From: Dyadobacter sp. CY326
GTDB taxonomy: Bacteria; Bacteroidota; Bacteroidia; Cytophagales; Spirosomataceae
Length of the DNA stretch: 64,000 nt
Assembly (NCBI RefSeq): GCF_021390515.1
Contig: NZ_JAJUXI010000003.1
Span: 248,001-312,000 of the forward strand
Direction: 5' to 3'
The notes under the pieces are model-generated. The model was not told the origin of the DNA and did not search any database. It saw nothing but the letters and a program-made list of their open reading frames with translations. Positions 1 to 8,926 of the stretch are shown here, one piece after another. Within the stretch, counting starts at the first letter, position 1; the number at the start of each line of letters is the position of its first letter. The position numbers and the translations under genes were made by a program.

Positions 1-875
1 TGCCGTTAAAAACGAGCGGCGGCATGCATATAGGCGCATTGTGCGTGTTGGATCGGGAACGCAGGACACTTGATCCTGAGAAGATTGAGCTGATGAAGAT
101 TATTGCGGACGAGATCGTAAGTCGATTAAAAACCTATAAAGTGCTCGAAACGCTCCGTGCAAAGCTCAATGATGCAAAGCAAACGCAGAAAAAAGTAGCG
201 CATGACATTCGCGGCCCGCTTGGCGGCATTGTAGGACTAGCACAAATCATTCGGGATCAGGGAGATAGCAATCAAATGGACGAAGTGCTTGAATTTGCAA
301 ACCTGATCCATAAAAGCGGTAATTCCATTCTTGACCTTGCGGAAGAAATTCTGGAATCGCATAAGGAGAAAAAGATTTCGGGGCAGTCTAATGGCCAGGA
401 TAAGAACCGGTTTGATTTGATCATGTTCAAAGACAAACTCGTAAAACTCTACGGTCCGCAGGCGGTTCATAAAAACATTACATTTTACGTCAATACGAGT
501 CCGTTAACCGAACACATTCCTGTGTCTAAGAGCAAATTGCTTCAAATAACAGGAAATCTGATCTCCAATGCGATCAAGTTTACGCCTCCGGGGGGTTCCG
601 TGACAGTTGATCTTCAACTCATTATCAACCCGGATGTGCCAACCTTGCAAATTGCAGTTATCGACACAGGCGTTGGCATGCCGGAAGAGAGCAGGCAAGC
701 CATTTTGTCCGGCAGTGCAACATCGACAGGCGGGACAGTGGGTGAACAAGGATTTGGTTTTGGGCTGGCGCTTGTTAAACACCTGGTTGACAGCCTGGAT
801 GGCAATATGGTCATTGAATCCGTTATTGGCGAAGGCACGACTTTCGAGGTTAACTTGCCGCAGCACATTTACTAG
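1..875 (+). CDS. GAF-domain sensor histidine kinase, C-terminal part (5' end outside window)
   Basis: The reading frame is open to the first base of the window, so this is the 3' part of a longer gene. The first residues (PLKTSGGMHIGALCVLD) look like the end of a GAF domain. A short coiled linker follows, then an H-box AHDIRGP whose His codon is near base 201 (probable autophosphorylation site). The HATPase_c domain shows an N-box (NLISNAIKFTP), a G1 box (VIDTGVGM) and a G2 box (GFGFGLALVKHLV). No transmembrane segment or receiver domain is visible in the portion present, so a soluble kinase is likely. No response regulator lies downstream; the next gene is convergent, 44 bp away. The kinase assignment is firm, the signal is unknown. 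Confidence 0.9.
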   Translation, partial: PLKTSGGMHIGALCVLDRERRTLDPEKIELMKIIADEIVSRLKTYKVLETLRAKLNDAKQTQKKVAHDIRGPLGGIVGLAQIIRDQGDSNQMDEVLEFANLIHKSGNSILDLAEEILESHKEKKISGQSNGQDKNRFDLIMFKDKLVKLYGPQAVHKNITFYVNTSPLTEHIPVSKSKLLQITGNLISNAIKFTPPGGSVTVDLQLIINPDVPTLQIAVIDTGVGMPEESRQAILSGSATSTGGTVGEQGFGFGLALVKHLVDSLDGNMVIESVIGEGTTFEVNLPQHIY

Positions 876-919
876 CTTGGGCCTGAAAGGAGGTTTTCCC
901 AGTGCATCCGAATATTGGG

Positions 920-2158
920 TTATGCATTCCGGGAAAACTTCTTTTCAAGCTTGGACATCACCCTTGTGGCCGTCGTCCCATGAATGAGAACGGATAACAA
1001 GACGATAAATGAAACGGTCGACCACAATTCGTCGCCCATATAAAAGGTTTCTTTTTGCAATGCAAAGGCGAGATAATAAAAAGATCCGACGCCGCGGATG
1101 CCATAAAAGCCAATTCCCATCCGTTCCTTGAAGTGCAATTTTGTGCCAATAAGCGCAATGAGTGAAGAAACCGGCCGGATCACGAGCAAAAAAAATGCTG
1201 CCAGTAACGCGTAGGACCAGGTTAAATGTTCCAGAATGCCATTGACCAAACTTCCACCGAAGATCAACAAAACGATTGCAACCAGGATTCGCTCCGTCTG
1301 ATCCGAAAAGCTGTGCAAATCCTTGTGAAATTCGTGATTGAGTTCATAATTACGAATCGTGAGCGACGCGACAAAAACCGAGACAAATCCATAAGCACCA
1401 AGGAGTTCCACCAACCCAAAAATCGAAAGAGCAGCTGCTACGGCAATGAATCCATCATTCAGGCTTATCGAATCCCGTTTTTCTGAAAAGTTGAAGATTA
1501 AATAAGCGACGACCCAGCCCAAACCGATCCCAAAGATCACACCGGCCCCGATTTTATATGCAAGATCAATGGTCAGCCATTCGCCCATCACTTCGCTGAA
1601 ATTCCCGGTTGCCGAACCGGCAAGCAAAATAGCCAGCCACGTGAAAGGAAACGCCATGCCGTCATTCATTCCGGCTTCGGCCGTAAGCGAGAAGCGGACT
1701 TCGTCCTTTATCTCACCCATAGGCGGCCCCACCTGCACATCTGCGGCCAAAACTGGGTCCGTGGGTGCGAGCACCGCTCCTAGAAGCAGGGCAGAAGCAA
1801 GGTCAAATTTTAGAAACCAGTAAGCAATAAAAGCCACCGCTGCAATGCATAGCACCATTGTGATAGTTAACATGCGAAACGGGACATTCCACGATTTAAA
1901 AGAAAATGGTTTGTCAATTTTCAAACCGGTCCCCATCAGCGAAATCACGACGACCAATTCTGTCAGGTGAATCGTCTGCACATTAAATAACAGCGGACTG
2001 GGATGGGGGAGGAAGTCGAAAAGCTGGTAAACGATTACGCCCAGCAGCACATACACAACCGAGTCGGAAATGCCGGTGACCTTGGTGAATGAAGGCATCC
2101 AGGCCATTCCGAGCGTGGCAATTCCAATAATTGTGAGCGTAACCATGTAACTATCCAT
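920..2158 (-). CDS. Cation:proton antiporter (CPA family, NhaP-like)
   Basis: A 412-residue, very hydrophobic protein with about 11-12 predicted membrane helices, the usual size for the membrane part of a CPA1-type Na+(K+)/H+ exchanger. The helix with APTDPVLAADV (about residues 131-141) and the following EAGMNDG (161-167) match the paired acidic motifs that bind the cation and proton; the Asn-Asp pair at 165-166 is typical of electroneutral CPA1 exchangers. Late in the protein GIRGVGSFYYLAFAL resembles the arginine-containing helix of this family. There is no cytosolic regulatory domain. It probably exports Na+ or another monovalent cation for pH and salt homeostasis; ion specificity cannot be read from the sequence. 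Confidence 0.88.
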   Translation of the reverse strand: MDSYMVTLTIIGIATLGMAWMPSFTKVTGISDSVVYVLLGVIVYQLFDFLPHPSPLLFNVQTIHLTELVVVISLMGTGLKIDKPFSFKSWNVPFRMLTITMVLCIAAVAFIAYWFLKFDLASALLLGAVLAPTDPVLAADVQVGPPMGEIKDEVRFSLTAEAGMNDGMAFPFTWLAILLAGSATGNFSEVMGEWLTIDLAYKIGAGVIFGIGLGWVVAYLIFNFSEKRDSISLNDGFIAVAAALSIFGLVELLGAYGFVSVFVASLTIRNYELNHEFHKDLHSFSDQTERILVAIVLLIFGGSLVNGILEHLTWSYALLAAFFLLVIRPVSSLIALIGTKLHFKERMGIGFYGIRGVGSFYYLAFALQKETFYMGDELWSTVSFIVLLSVLIHGTTATRVMSKLEKKFSRNA

Positions 2159-2267
2159 AATTGTCCGGCTCTAAAAACCATGCCTTTGACGTTTACATAT
2201 TGTTTTGTTTGACAGACATCGCCAATTTTACCAACGGAAATAGACGCAGACATTAAACAGAAGAATC

Positions 2268-3491
2268 TTGAAACTATATAAAGGACTGGTTGCGGCGACT
2301 GTGGAGGCGTTGGAAAGCATTTTTATAAAGAACCGCCACGCAGATCGCGTTGTCGAGCAGCTTTTGAAATCCAATAAGAAATGGGGCGCCCGCGACCGTG
2401 CATTCATTGCCGGCAACACCTATGAAATTGTGCGCTGGTGGCGGTTGATCAAATTTTCGGCGGGGCTCGATCGCGTTGACGAGACGGAGGAGTTTTGGGA
2501 AATTGTGGGCGTTTGGCAGCTGATCAAGCCATTGCAGTTAAGAACTGAGGAAGAAAGCGCCCTTCCGGACTGGCCGGAATTTGCCAGCATTGACGCTGCG
2601 GACGTTTTGGCAAAATATCACGAAGGATTTGCCGAGCGCAAAATCGCCCAATCGATTCCGGATTGGATTGATGAACTTGGCGCGCTGGAACTAGGAAATA
2701 ATTGGGAAGGTGAGATTGCTGCATTAAATGAACAGGCTCCGCTGGTTATCAGGGTTAATACGTTGAAAGCAAGCATTGATTCGGTTAAAGAGCTTTTCGG
2801 TGAAGATGGGACAGCGCAAGTTGATGGTTTGCCGGATGCACTGATCCTGAATAAGCGGCAGAATGTCTTGAATCAGGAAGCATTTAAGCAAGGTTTTTTC
2901 GAAGTTCAGGACGTTGGTTCTCAGCTTATTGCGCCTTATCTGGACATTCAGCCGGGACAAAGTGTGATTGATGCTTGTGCCGGTGCCGGCGGCAAAACAT
3001 TGCACATTGCAGCATTGCTTCAAAATGAAGGCTCCATTCTCGCGATGGACATTGAATACCATAAGCTGCAAGAACTGACAAAACGCGCAAGCAGGAATGG
3101 CGTCAAAAATCTTGAAACGATGGTTATTCAATCTGACGAGATCATTGAAAAGCTCGCCGGGACAGCGGATCGGTTGCTTTTGGACGTGCCGTGTTCGGGT
3201 TTAGGAGTTTTAAGAAGAAATCCGGACTCGAAATGGAAGCTGAAACCGCAATTTTTGGAAGAAATAAAGAAAGTACAATGGCATATTTTGACAACATATA
3301 GCCAAATGGTGAAGCCCGGCGGGAAAATGGTTTATGCAACTTGCAGCATTCTTCCTTCCGAATCAGAAAATCAGGTAAAACGCTTCATGCGGGCCAATAA
3401 GGCGGATTGGAAGTTCATTTCGGCGCACCGCACTTCGCCTTCAAAGGATCAGTCGGACGGGTTTTATATGGCTTTGTTGCAAAAGAAATAG
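2268..3491 (+). CDS. RsmB/NOP family class I SAM-dependent RNA (cytosine-C5) methyltransferase
   Basis: A 407-residue protein with an N-terminal NusB-like helical region and a C-terminal Rossmann methyltransferase. Visible motifs are DACAGAGGKT (about 235-244, SAM loop), DVPCSGLG (Cys310) and ATCSILPSESENQ (Cys360). The two cysteines are the hallmark of RNA m5C methyltransferases: the TCS cysteine is the nucleophile and the PCS cysteine helps release product. The probable substrate is 16S rRNA, as for RsmB, but the paralogous RsmF/NOP2 group cannot be excluded. The start is TTG; it lies 110 bp from the divergent antiporter gene and no ATG gives a complete N-terminus. The long insert around residues 70-130 is not one I recognise. 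Confidence 0.86.
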   Translation: MKLYKGLVAATVEALESIFIKNRHADRVVEQLLKSNKKWGARDRAFIAGNTYEIVRWWRLIKFSAGLDRVDETEEFWEIVGVWQLIKPLQLRTEEESALPDWPEFASIDAADVLAKYHEGFAERKIAQSIPDWIDELGALELGNNWEGEIAALNEQAPLVIRVNTLKASIDSVKELFGEDGTAQVDGLPDALILNKRQNVLNQEAFKQGFFEVQDVGSQLIAPYLDIQPGQSVIDACAGAGGKTLHIAALLQNEGSILAMDIEYHKLQELTKRASRNGVKNLETMVIQSDEIIEKLAGTADRLLLDVPCSGLGVLRRNPDSKWKLKPQFLEEIKKVQWHILTTYSQMVKPGGKMVYATCSILPSESENQVKRFMRANKADWKFISAHRTSPSKDQSDGFYMALLQKK

Positions 3492-3547
3492 TCGGGCAGG
3501 CTTAGGGCATGGTTTTTTCCATTTTAGGCAAAATAAATATAAAGACT

Positions 3548-3781
3548 ATGGAATTTTTGATAAACGAAGCATATTACACGCTGGTTGCAGAGGCGCCGGA
3601 TAAGCAGCCGCCTGCGCCAAGTTACCCGGAACCGGGCCAAATGGCCCCAATGAATCCCACTCCGGATGTGCCGGGAACGGACGCACCCGAAGTGAGCACA
3701 GGCTCAAAGGTCGATTCCGATGAGCCCGCGCAGGAAACCGATGAGGAACAGGTGGGGGCGATCGAGTCGGGAAATCCTTAA
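3548..3781 (+). CDS. Small acidic proline-rich protein of unknown function
   Basis: An ORF of 77 codons from the ATG at 3548; an in-frame ATG at 3509 would give 90. After a short hydrophobic start (MEFLINEAYYTLVAEAP) the protein is low-complexity, rich in Pro, Glu and Asp, and has no recognisable domain. It lies between the RsmB-like gene (56 bp upstream) and a convergent SRPBCC gene whose stop codon is directly adjacent. The snug fit and the lack of a competing frame argue for a real gene, but the low complexity means chance is not excluded. No function is proposed. Confidence 0.45.
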   Translation: MEFLINEAYYTLVAEAPDKQPPAPSYPEPGQMAPMNPTPDVPGTDAPEVSTGSKVDSDEPAQETDEEQVGAIESGNP

Positions 3782-4237
3782 TTAACCTTTTTCAACCAGC
3801 TTTTTGATTTCTACAAGAATGGGGTTCCAGCCTTCTCCATTGTTGTAGGAATCCTGGTAACGCCGCTCACCGTCTGCCACAGTCGAATAATCTCCCTGGC
3901 TGACGTTCAAAATCGTCTTTTCTCCCTCCGGAATAAGTTCATAGGTCACATTCAGATAGTTTTCTGACGTGTCGTCAATGTTTGAATTGGGGTCAATGGT
4001 TGTGTAAATGAGCAATTGCTCCGGTTCGATTTCGACGATTTCTCCCTTCACGTGCACCATATTTTTACCCTCATATTCACCCTGCCAAAGCAATTCACTT
4101 CCCACTTTCCAGTCGGAAACGGTCTCGCAACCAAACATATATTGTTTCGTTTTTTCCGGGTTAACGAGTGCATCCCAAACTTCTGACGCGGGAGCGTCAA
4201 TGGTAATGCTGTTTCTGATAATGCGTTGTTCTGCCAT
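3782..4237 (-). CDS. SRPBCC/AHSA1-like protein (paralogue 1)
   Basis: A 151-residue single-domain protein of the START/Bet v1 superfamily, AHSA1-like branch. The opening ITIDAPASEVWDALVNPEKTK and then YMFGCETVSDWKVGSELLW are the family signature: a beta strand, an alpha-helical lid and the glycine-rich turn. The C-terminal helix carries the conserved Trp (GWNPILVEIKKLVEK). These proteins enclose a hydrophobic cavity, but ligands are known for few of them, and no Hsp90-related role should be assumed. It is a clear paralogue of the protein at 8369-8815 (shared DWxVGS and YMxG motifs). On this strand it follows the AraC-type regulator by 88 bp. Confidence 0.85.
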   Translation of the reverse strand: MAEQRIIRNSITIDAPASEVWDALVNPEKTKQYMFGCETVSDWKVGSELLWQGEYEGKNMVHVKGEIVEIEPEQLLIYTTIDPNSNIDDTSENYLNVTYELIPEGEKTILNVSQGDYSTVADGERRYQDSYNNGEGWNPILVEIKKLVEKG

Positions 4238-4325
4238 TTTCTATTCGGTTTTGCGTGTTGTAAATGATGAATGAGTTGTAATCTTCCGCAATGTTAATGG
4301 CTTTCGCGCCGGTTCTGATTGCGTT

Positions 4326-5228
4326 TCACGGATTATTTCTAACCGAATAAGGAGTTACGCCAAACTTCTTTTTGAATGCATTATTGAAATGTTGAGGCGT
4401 CGCATATCCGAGCGTGGTTGCGATTTCAGCGGCAGTTTGTTCAGTGTCGAGCAAATACTGACGCGCCAGCGCGAGCCGCTGATCCGTCAAATAGCCGAAA
4501 ACGGTGTTGTTAAATGTCTCCTTAAACCCGCGTTTGAGCTTATATTCATTCAAACCCACTGATTGGGCAATTTCAGTGAGGTTGGGCGGGCAATGCACGC
4601 GCTCATGAATAAGGTCGCGAACGGCAATGATCTTTTCTTTGTCCGTCGCGTTTTTAATGTAAATCTCCTTTTTATCCTGCGAGACGCTGACTGCATCTGC
4701 GCACAAAACCAACAATTCAATGCTTTTAGATAAAAGGAAAAGCTTTTTGAGGTCATCGGCGTATTTGCAATGAATAATCTGCTGTATAACCTGCTGAATA
4801 GGCGCGTCGATCACGCCCCATTTGTCAGAAAGAATCACGCTTTTTCCTTCCATGATGCCTTGCGAAAACCGTTTCAATGCATCGCTCGAACCGGCAGTGA
4901 ACTGAACAAACAGTTCTTTGGGAAATTGAATGCCGAATGTTTCGAGTTCGAGCGTCTTGTTGGTGACCACCATATCGAAGTCGCTGGAATACATGATGTT
5001 ATGATGGCCGCCAATGAGGTCATATGTCTTGTTGAGCTGCTTGTAATCGAAGCTGTAATTGCCGCGCATGCCAAAATGCATACGCACAACATCCGTTTTG
5101 CTGCTCGACGAGAAGCTGGACAGTTCAGTAAATTTCGAGACAGCGTGTCCAATCCGAATCCCATCACATTGCCATAAAACACCCGACATTTTGCCCTTAT
5201 CAAACTCCCGCGACTGCCTTTCTTCCAT
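4326..5228 (-). CDS. AraC family transcriptional regulator
   Basis: The C-terminal ~100 residues form the double helix-turn-helix of the AraC/XylS family: LTEIAQSVGLNEYKLKRGFK is the first HTH and AAEIATTLGYATPQHFNNAF, followed by KKFGVTPYSVR, is the second. The N-terminal ~190 residues are an uncharacterised ligand-binding part without a cupin motif I can recognise. The frame is open up to 5297, but that would overlap the end of the ThuA-like gene by 41 bp, so the internal ATG at 5228 (MEERQSREF) is preferred; 5270 is also possible. Neighbours on the same strand are the ThuA-like gene upstream and an SRPBCC gene downstream, which are its most economical targets. Confidence 0.86.
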   Translation of the reverse strand: MEERQSREFDKGKMSGVLWQCDGIRIGHAVSKFTELSSFSSSSKTDVVRMHFGMRGNYSFDYKQLNKTYDLIGGHHNIMYSSDFDMVVTNKTLELETFGIQFPKELFVQFTAGSSDALKRFSQGIMEGKSVILSDKWGVIDAPIQQVIQQIIHCKYADDLKKLFLLSKSIELLVLCADAVSVSQDKKEIYIKNATDKEKIIAVRDLIHERVHCPPNLTEIAQSVGLNEYKLKRGFKETFNNTVFGYLTDQRLALARQYLLDTEQTAAEIATTLGYATPQHFNNAFKKKFGVTPYSVRNNP

Positions 5229-5256
5229 TTTCAAAACATTTAGATCAATCAAAAAA

Positions 5257-6102
5257 CTACTTTTTCGCATTCCCCAACCACAGGATCGCGTCTGCAATCA
5301 GTTTGCTCTGCGCGGGATTATCAAATGTAAATGAAAGCTCCTTATTCGTATTGTGCTCATAATCAATGTCATTGTGGCCCATATTCATGTAAACCATGTT
5401 GTATTTTTTATTGGTCCAAACAACGGGATAATAACCGCTGTGCCAAATCTCATGCTCCTTAGGACCCGTTCCGAGCGGAAAACTGGAAGGATCAATGGAC
5501 AACAGCACTTGAATGTTGGGGTTCGCTTTCAAATCATTTTCCCAGCGATACCATTCATTGGGTGATGCTTTCATGGTTCCGGAAATGCTTTTGGTAACAA
5601 GGCTTTTGGGATCTTCCACTTTCAGGATTGCGGAAGTTGGCCGCCAGGTGTTGCTTTTATATTGACCAGAGCCCAAGAATTCATTGTGATACCAATCCCA
5701 GTTTTGCGGGTAAGCAGAGGGCGTCAGCGCAAATGCTGCAAAATGAAATCCCAGCCAGCCGCCGCCTTTTTCAATGTATTTTTGAAAAGCCTCGCGCTGA
5801 GAAGGCGTTTCAGGCCGCGTATCCAGGAACAGCACCACCTGATATTTCGCTAAGAACGCATCATTCAGGTTGTTCCAATTGCTTGTTGAATCATACGTAA
5901 AGTTATTCTGCCTCGCCATCTCAGGAAACCGCTTGTTGGCCTCGCCCACAAAACTGACATGTGCACGGTCATTTTTTCCAGTAAAAAAGGCGATTACTTT
6001 GAATTTAGCATTGGGCTGTGCCTGCGCGTTCGGTGTGATCAGCAATAACAGCAACATGGCGGACAGCACGCTTATGCTGCGAATTTTGAAAAAATGATGC
6101 AT
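5257..6102 (-). CDS. Secreted ThuA-like domain protein
   Basis: From the ATG at 6102 the product is 281 residues and begins with a signal peptide (hydrophobic SVLSAMLLLLLITP, then a likely cut after AQA). The frame continues upstream to 6171 but that extension is polar and would mask the signal. The mature part is a ThuA-like glutamine-amidotransferase fold: KVIAFFTGKNDRAHVSF at the start, the strand YQVVLFLDTRPE and the turn GGGWLGFHFA. ThuA was named for trehalose utilisation, but most secreted Bacteroidota members have no assigned reaction and this fold often lacks amidotransferase activity. It is divergent from tex, with 97 bp between them. A role in sugar or glycan metabolism is only a guess. 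Confidence 0.8.
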   Translation of the reverse strand: MHHFFKIRSISVLSAMLLLLLITPNAQAQPNAKFKVIAFFTGKNDRAHVSFVGEANKRFPEMARQNNFTYDSTSNWNNLNDAFLAKYQVVLFLDTRPETPSQREAFQKYIEKGGGWLGFHFAAFALTPSAYPQNWDWYHNEFLGSGQYKSNTWRPTSAILKVEDPKSLVTKSISGTMKASPNEWYRWENDLKANPNIQVLLSIDPSSFPLGTGPKEHEIWHSGYYPVVWTNKKYNMVYMNMGHNDIDYEHNTNKELSFTFDNPAQSKLIADAILWLGNAKK

Positions 6103-6199
6103 CGGTTTAGGAAAGTTAAAGTCACTAAATCTACGAATATCTGCTTTATTTGCGGAAATAATTTTGGCCACGCCGCTTACATTTACCCGTTTTTAAACC

Positions 6200-8317
6200 A
6201 TGAATTATTCCCTCATTGCCCAGCAAACTGCTATTTCCGAGAAGCAGGTCAGAAAGACAATTCAGCTTTTTGAGGAAGGCGCGACTTTGCCATTTATCTC
6301 GCGTTACCGGAAAGAGGCGACTGGCGGTTTGGATGAAGTGCAGATTGGGGCGATTAAGGATTCTTGGCAAAAGCAACAAGAAGTTGAAAAGCGCCGCGAA
6401 GTCATATTAAAAAGCATTGACGAGCAGGGGAAATTGACGCCGGAACTTCGTAAGAAGCTGGAAAACGTCTTCTCGCTGCTGGAATTAGAGGACATTTATC
6501 TTCCCTATAAACAGAAAAGAAAAACACGCGCGGGAATGGCCATCGAACGTGGCCTTGAACCGCTCGCACAGTTGATTTTCAATGGTAAAGAGTCTGATCC
6601 TGAGCGCAAAGCAAAGGAGTTTTTGAATGATCAGGTTGGCTCAGTTGAAGATGCATTGCAGGGAGCCCGAGACATTATTGCGGAGTGGATCAATGAAAAT
6701 CAGGATTCCAGATCGCGGATTCGGAATCTTTTTCAGCGTGGGGCGGTGATTACTTCAAAAGTCAAGAAGAAAAAGGAGGAAGAAGGCGTAAAATATCGGG
6801 ATTATTTTGATTTTTCAGAGCCTTTATCGCGTATTCCCTCGCATCGCTTGCTGGCCATTCGGCGGGGTGAGGAAGAGGGCATTTTGAATGTCAGCATTTC
6901 GCCCGATGAGGATCAGGCCATTGAGGCTTTGGACCGGTTGTTCCGCAAAGGTCCGCCAGCGGTTTTGACGCAAATGGAGCTTGCCATTTCAGACAGTTAC
7001 AAGCGACTATTGAAACCTTCCATTGAAACCGAATTCGCCAATTTATCAAAGGAAAAAGCGGACATTGCTGCTATTCAGGTCTTTACTGAAAATCTAAGAC
7101 AACTTTTGCTCGCATCTCCTTTGGGTCAAAAGAATGTTCTGGCAATTGATCCCGGTTACCGGACTGGTTGTAAGGTTGTTGTGCTGGACAGCCAGGGCAA
7201 CCTCAACGCGGACCAGGTTATTTATCCGTTTGACAAGCCGGGCGATGCCAATGCAAGGCTATCTGATTTGATTCAAAAGTTTAAGATTGAAGCGATTGCT
7301 GTGGGAAATGGAACGGCCGGTCGCGAAACGGAGGACTTTGTCAGGAAGCTTTTGGCGTCAGCTGGTAAAGCTGAGGAAGTTGGCTTGTTCATGGTCAGCG
7401 AGCAGGGCGCTTCAATTTATTCTGCTTCGGATGTTGCGCGCGAAGAGTTTCCGGATAAGGATGTAACCGTTCGTGGCTCTGTTTCCATAGGGCGGCGCTT
7501 GATGGACCCGTTGGCTGAGCTCGTCAAAATTGACCCCAAATCCATTGGTGTCGGTCAGTATCAGCACGATGTAGACCAGAATTCATTGCGAAATGCTTTG
7601 GATACAGTCGTGGAAAGCTGCGTAAATTCCGTAGGCGTAAATCTCAACACGGCAAGCAAGCATCTTTTGCGTTATGTATCGGGCCTTGGAACGGCTCTGG
7701 CGCAGAATATCGTGGATTTTAGGGCAAAAAACGGCGACTTCAAATCAAGGCAGCAATTATTGAAAGTGCCGCGGCTCGGATCGAAAGCTTATGAGCAGGC
7801 GGCAGGGTTTTTACGCATTGAAAATGGTGCTAATCCATTGGATAACAGTGCAGTACATCCTGAACGTTATGATTTGGTCGGTCAAATGGCCAAAGATGCA
7901 GGCGCGACGATCAAAGACCTGATGCAAAAGTCTGAGCTGAGAAAGCAAATCAAGCCGGAGAATTACATTAGTGATTCGGTTGGGCTTCCTACATTGAAAG
8001 ACATTCTGCTTGAACTCGAAAAACCATCACGCGATCCACGCGAAGGCGTTAAGCAGTTCGAATTCGACAGCTCGGTCAGGAAGCCTGAGGATTTAAAGGT
8101 GGGCATGGTGTTGCCGGGAATCGTCACCAATATTACTGCGTTCGGCGCATTTGTGGATGTTGGTGTGAAGCAAGACGGGCTTGTCCATGTTTCGCAAATG
8201 GCTGACAAATTTATCAGAGATCCGAATGAAGTGGTGAAGCTTCAACAAATTGTAAGTGTGAAAGTCACGGAGGTGGACTTAGCAAGAAAGCGCATTGCGC
8301 TAAGCATGAAGTTATAA
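6200..8317 (+). CDS. tex: Tex-family RNA-binding transcription accessory protein
   Basis: 705 residues with the full Tex layout. A helical N-terminal region (IAQQTAISEKQVRKTIQLFE) leads into LPFISRYRKEATGGLDEVQI, one of the most conserved Tex segments. A YqgF/RNase H-like domain starts near NVLAIDPGYRTGCKVVVLD, two helix-hairpin-helix units follow (LNTASKHLLRYVSGLGTALA and QQLLKVPRLGSKAYEQAAGF), and a C-terminal S1 RNA-binding domain (GIVTNITAFGAFVDVGVKQD) ends the protein. Tex binds nucleic acid and associates with transcription; its exact role in Bacteroidota is not settled. A strong terminator hairpin sits 8 bp after the stop. Length and motifs are complete. Confidence 0.95.
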   Translation: MNYSLIAQQTAISEKQVRKTIQLFEEGATLPFISRYRKEATGGLDEVQIGAIKDSWQKQQEVEKRREVILKSIDEQGKLTPELRKKLENVFSLLELEDIYLPYKQKRKTRAGMAIERGLEPLAQLIFNGKESDPERKAKEFLNDQVGSVEDALQGARDIIAEWINENQDSRSRIRNLFQRGAVITSKVKKKKEEEGVKYRDYFDFSEPLSRIPSHRLLAIRRGEEEGILNVSISPDEDQAIEALDRLFRKGPPAVLTQMELAISDSYKRLLKPSIETEFANLSKEKADIAAIQVFTENLRQLLLASPLGQKNVLAIDPGYRTGCKVVVLDSQGNLNADQVIYPFDKPGDANARLSDLIQKFKIEAIAVGNGTAGRETEDFVRKLLASAGKAEEVGLFMVSEQGASIYSASDVAREEFPDKDVTVRGSVSIGRRLMDPLAELVKIDPKSIGVGQYQHDVDQNSLRNALDTVVESCVNSVGVNLNTASKHLLRYVSGLGTALAQNIVDFRAKNGDFKSRQQLLKVPRLGSKAYEQAAGFLRIENGANPLDNSAVHPERYDLVGQMAKDAGATIKDLMQKSELRKQIKPENYISDSVGLPTLKDILLELEKPSRDPREGVKQFEFDSSVRKPEDLKVGMVLPGIVTNITAFGAFVDVGVKQDGLVHVSQMADKFIRDPNEVVKLQQIVSVKVTEVDLARKRIALSMKL

Positions 8318-8325
8318 ATGTACTA

Positions 8326-8359
8326 AGCCAATCCGGGCAGTAACTCGGATTGGCTTTTT
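8326..8359. terminator. Rho-independent terminator after tex, possibly bidirectional
   Basis: Ten-base perfect arms (agccaatccg at 8326-8335 and cggattggct at 8346-8355) with a 10-nt loop, followed by TTTT on the plus strand. On the minus strand the A run needed for the other direction is weak, so the main use is probably to end tex. The convergent SRPBCC gene stops 10 bp further on. Confidence 0.85.
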
Positions 8360-8368
8360 GCTAATGCA

Positions 8369-8815
8369 TCAAAGAACGTGCTTGCGATCGTCTTCAACAA
8401 TCTGCTTGATATTCCGGAGCACTTTCATCCAGTTTTCTTCGGCGGCGACAACAGCCTCATCGGTTTGCAGATTGTCCTGCGTAATAGTAACCGTCGTTTC
8501 GTCGTCAAATCCAGAAATGTGATATGTAATGTGCGCGTAATTGTCTTCAAAATCATCCGTCCCGGATAACGGACTCCAATAAGTGTAACTCAGCACGCGT
8601 TGCGGAATGAATTCCAGAATGATTCCTTTGTCTTCGTATGGTTGGCCGTCCCAAACTCCTTTGTAAGTGATCGGGCTGCCGACTTGCCAGTCAGAATACA
8701 CTTCCGCGCCGTACATATATTTTTTGACAATTTCTGGATCGATCAATGCTTTCCAAACCGATGCGGGGCTGGAATAGATCGACATGGACGTAGTTGCAAT
8801 AAGTTCTCTGTTCAT
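8369..8815 (-). CDS. SRPBCC/AHSA1-like protein (paralogue 2)
   Basis: A 148-residue single-domain START/Bet v1 superfamily protein. It shares the order of motifs with the protein at 3782-4237: MSIYSSPASVWKALIDPEIV, then KYMYGAEVYSDWQVGSPITY, and a C-terminal helix with ENWMKVLRNIKQIVE. The two are paralogues separated by about 4.1 kb that contains an AraC regulator, ThuA-like and tex. The ligand and role are unknown. The stop lies just beyond the tex terminator, and the start faces the divergent gene at 8927 across about 110 bp. Confidence 0.84.
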   Translation of the reverse strand: MNRELIATTSMSIYSSPASVWKALIDPEIVKKYMYGAEVYSDWQVGSPITYKGVWDGQPYEDKGIILEFIPQRVLSYTYWSPLSGTDDFEDNYAHITYHISGFDDETTVTITQDNLQTDEAVVAAEENWMKVLRNIKQIVEDDRKHVL

Positions 8816-8926
8816 GTTTTTGGAATTAGGTCATGCCAATAAATATTGAAAACCGTGCCAATGGTCATAATTTGGTCTATAAAGTGGATTTTTCCGTATA
8901 TTAATCAAACACAAAAAAGTCAAACA

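Noticed and set aside
607-987. 126-codon plus-strand frame over the end of the histidine kinase and the antiporter
   Set aside because: It overlaps two well-supported genes in other frames and shows no domain.
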